Of a stretch of DNA of 64,000 nucleotides, positions 62,299 to 64,000 are shown piece by piece. Origin of the DNA: Pantoea rwandensis (GTDB lineage: Bacteria; Pseudomonadota; Gammaproteobacteria; Enterobacterales; Enterobacteriaceae); the NCBI RefSeq assembly GCF_002095475.1, contig NZ_MLFR01000007.1, positions 62,001-126,000 on the forward strand. The letters run 5' to 3'. How positions within the stretch are numbered: position 1 is the stretch's first letter; each line of letters begins with the position of its first letter. Under the pieces are notes generated by a model. It searched no databases. It saw only the letters and a program-made list of their open reading frames with translations, and was not told the origin of the DNA. The translations under genes and the position numbers were made by a program.

Positions 62299-63036
62299 AT
62301 GAGCACGATGATCATGTTTAATCAGGTTAACAAATGGTATGGCGCGTATCAGGCGCTCACCGACCTGAGTGCCGAAATTAATACTGGCGAAGTCGTGGTC
62401 GTGTGTGGGCCGTCTGGATCGGGGAAATCAACCTTGATCCGCACGGTTAACCGCCTGGAACCCATTGATAATGGCCAAATAGTATTTGATGGCACCGACA
62501 TTCACGGTAGCAGCACACGCCTTAATCAACTGCGCACCCGCATTGGATTTGTCTTCCAGAGCTTCAACCTGTTCCCGCACGTCTCCGTGGCCGAAAACAT
62601 CATGATGTCGCCAATGAAAGTATTAGGCATGAAACGCGCGGAGGCACGACAGCAAGCAGGTGAACTACTTGAACGCGTCGGCTTATCCCATAAAGCCGAT
62701 GCCTACCCGGCACAGCTCTCCGGCGGTCAGCAACAACGCGTGGCGATTGCGCGCGCGCTGGCAATGAAGCCTCCAGTGATGCTGTTTGATGAACCCACTT
62801 CTGCGCTCGATCCGGAGATGGTCGGCGAAGTGCTATCGGTGATGCGCAGTCTGGCGCAGGAAGGGATGACCATGATGTGTGTGACGCACGAAATGAATTT
62901 CGCCCGAGAAGTCGCCGACACCATCTGGTTTATGGATCAGGGACAGATTCTGGAGAAATCAACACCCGAGAAGTTCTTCACCCAGCCACAGCACCCACGC
63001 GCGCAGCGGTTTCTGAGTGATTTGAGATCACATTGA
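62299..63036 (+). CDS. Amino-acid ABC transporter ATPase
   Basis: A 245-residue GlnQ/HisP-like ATPase: Walker [11 protein letters not shown]-loop [10 protein letters not shown], signature [15 protein letters not shown], Walker [14 protein letters not shown] and switch His [11 protein letters not shown]. With the two permeases it makes the membrane part of a polar amino-acid importer; the binding protein at 53424 is the likely partner. Confidence 0.92.
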   Translation: MSTMIMFNQVNKWYGAYQALTDLSAEINTGEVVVVCGPSGSGKSTLIRTVNRLEPIDNGQIVFDGTDIHGSSTRLNQLRTRIGFVFQSFNLFPHVSVAENIMMSPMKVLGMKRAEARQQAGELLERVGLSHKADAYPAQLSGGQQQRVAIARALAMKPPVMLFDEPTSALDPEMVGEVLSVMRSLAQEGMTMMCVTHEMNFAREVADTIWFMDQGQILEKSTPEKFFTQPQHPRAQRFLSDLRSH

Positions 63037-63052
63037 TCTCAGATGCACATTT

Positions 63053-63130
63053 CCGTAGCGGCCCAATTTATTGCACATCTGACAGCAACGAAGCTGCTTC
63101 AGATGCGCGTGATAAATCATGCCGCTACGG
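63053..63130. repeat. 78-bp imperfect palindrome between convergent genes
   Basis: Perfect 10-bp ends (CCGTAGCGGC/GCCGCTACGG), partly matched inner arms with ATTTAT/ATAAAT and CATCTGA/TCAGATG, and a central CAGCA-ACGAA-GCTGCT hairpin. It may end transcription on both sides and resembles the palindrome at 36892-36930. Confidence 0.75.
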
Positions 63131-63151
63131 TTTAGTACTATGAACTTAACC

Positions 63152-64000
63152 TTAGCAATCCACCCACACCGCTCCGGCATCCGCTGACTTCACACACTGC
63201 TCAACCCAACGCACGCCCATTAAACCGGCATGCACATCCGGGTACCAGAAATCAGCGAGAAACGCGTTATCGCCGCGATCGGTCGCATCCATTGCGAGTG
63301 CGAAACGGCGATACAGGTTCGACCACGCTTCGAACAGCCCTTCAGGATGACCACCACCGATACGATCCTCAGCCAATGCACGCTGGTGGAGATAGCCCAT
63401 TCCGCGCTCCAGAATTTGCACTGGTTCGCCCTGCACTTCATAGCGCAACTGGTTTGGCTGCTCGTCCCACCACTCCAGGCTCGCTTTCTCCCCAATCACA
63501 CGCACCTTCTGCCCGTGCATCGAGCCGCTGTTCACCGCGGAGGCCCACATGGTGCCGACCGCGCCATTGTCATACTCCATCATCACAAAGGCGTTATCTT
63601 CTAACGGCGCGCGCGTTTTCACAAAACTCTGGCGGCTGCACAACAGGCGCTTAACCTGCAGTTTCGGCACCATAGTTTCCGCGATAAACAGCGGATGGGT
63701 CGCCAGATCGCCCAACACATAGCTAGGCCCAACAAAGCGCGGATCGACACGCCATTTGGTGCTCTCGCTCTGCAACTCAACCGCTTCGTTATGGAAGCCG
63801 TGTGCGAATTGCATATTGATAATACGGATCTCACCCAGCAGACCTTCGGCGATCATCTCGCGCGCCTGGTGAATCAGTTGATGCCCGGCATAACCGTAAG
63901 TCACGCCGATGATCTTTTTCTTCTCGGCACAGAGTTTTTCCAGCTCGTCTGCTTCTTCGGTGGTGAAGCACAGGGGCTTCTCACACACCACATGCAGACC
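63152..64000 (-). CDS. Gfo/Idh/MocA-family oxidoreductase, partial
   Basis: The window ends inside this gene; about 283 residues of the C-terminal part are visible. The motif GLHVVCEKPLCFTTEEADEL (the E-K-P of the NAD(P) domain) marks the family, followed by the beta-sheet domain with GDLATHPLFIAE, whose H-x3-F type pattern is common in the sugar or inositol dehydrogenase branch. Substrate unknown. The N-terminal Rossmann glycine motif is outside the window. Confidence 0.88.
   Translation of the reverse strand, partial: GLHVVCEKPLCFTTEEADELEKLCAEKKKIIGVTYGYAGHQLIHQAREMIAEGLLGEIRIINMQFAHGFHNEAVELQSESTKWRVDPRFVGPSYVLGDLATHPLFIAETMVPKLQVKRLLCSRQSFVKTRAPLEDNAFVMMEYDNGAVGTMWASAVNSGSMHGQKVRVIGEKASLEWWDEQPNQLRYEVQGEPVQILERGMGYLHQRALAEDRIGGGHPEGLFEAWSNLYRRFALAMDATDRGDNAFLADFWYPDVHAGLMGVRWVEQCVKSADAGAVWVDC

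Overview
The window is chromosomal DNA of an enterobacterium of the Erwiniaceae, most likely Pantoea or a close relative. This rests on near-E. coli protein sequences in long conserved blocks (rplU-rpmA-obgE, ispB, murA-mla-kds-lpt-rpoN-rapZ, arcB, sspBA, rpsI-rplM, degQS, efp-groE-aspA-dcuA-dsbD), with losses and junctions that differ from the E. coli K-12 order as I remember it. The genus is an inference.

Layout. 1-750: the end of an enterobactin operon (entA, entH), convergent with obgE. 886-4649: obgE, rpmA and rplU on the minus strand, divergent from ispB, followed by sfsB. 4716-9497: minus-strand envelope block murA, ibaG, mlaBCDEF (mlaD carries an apparent frameshift). 9725-17723: plus-strand block for calcium exchange, Kdo/LPS export, sigma-54 and nitrogen PTS (yrbG, kdsD, kdsC, lptCAB, rpoN, hpf, ptsN, rapZ, ptsO). 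17731-21686: mtgA, the small RNA ArcZ and arcB. 22573-29925: an unusual two-gene operon, an 1843-residue glutamate synthase-like protein plus a CysJ-like diflavin reductase, at the site where E. coli has gltBD. 29991-33649: sspBA, rpsI/rplM, zapE; then zapG, degQ, degS on plus. 36951-49194: epmA, ecnB, ecnA, efp, epmB, yjeI, groL (two apparent frameshifts), groS, fxsA, aspA, dcuA, dsbD, fxsR. 49387: tRNA-Phe, followed by accessory DNA: a HigBA-like pair whose toxin has a nonsense codon, a cupin protein, an RraA-like protein, an 8-bp tandem repeat and a DMT exporter. 53424-63036: a catabolic/transport region with an amino-acid ABC transporter, 5-oxoprolinase genes pxpBCA, an aminotransferase, a Nac-like LysR regulator, a biotin-carrier-like protein lacking the biotinyl lysine, and an SDR. 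The window ends inside a Gfo/Idh/MocA oxidoreductase.

Functional themes. Two loci concern glutamate: the alternative glutamate synthase operon (the best candidate for a poorly described system) and the pxpBCA region. Its family assignment suggests conversion of imported 5-oxoproline or a similar lactam to glutamate, probably under a nitrogen-type regulator. The Mla, Lpt, Kds, MurA and MtgA genes form the outer-membrane and wall module, and RpoN-PtsN-NPr link to nitrogen control.

Sequence quality. groL (two single-base deletions) and mlaD (a seven-A run where eight are expected) are both disrupted by one-base losses. groL is essential in E. coli, so sequencing or assembly indels are the likeliest cause and isolated frame breaks here should be read with caution.
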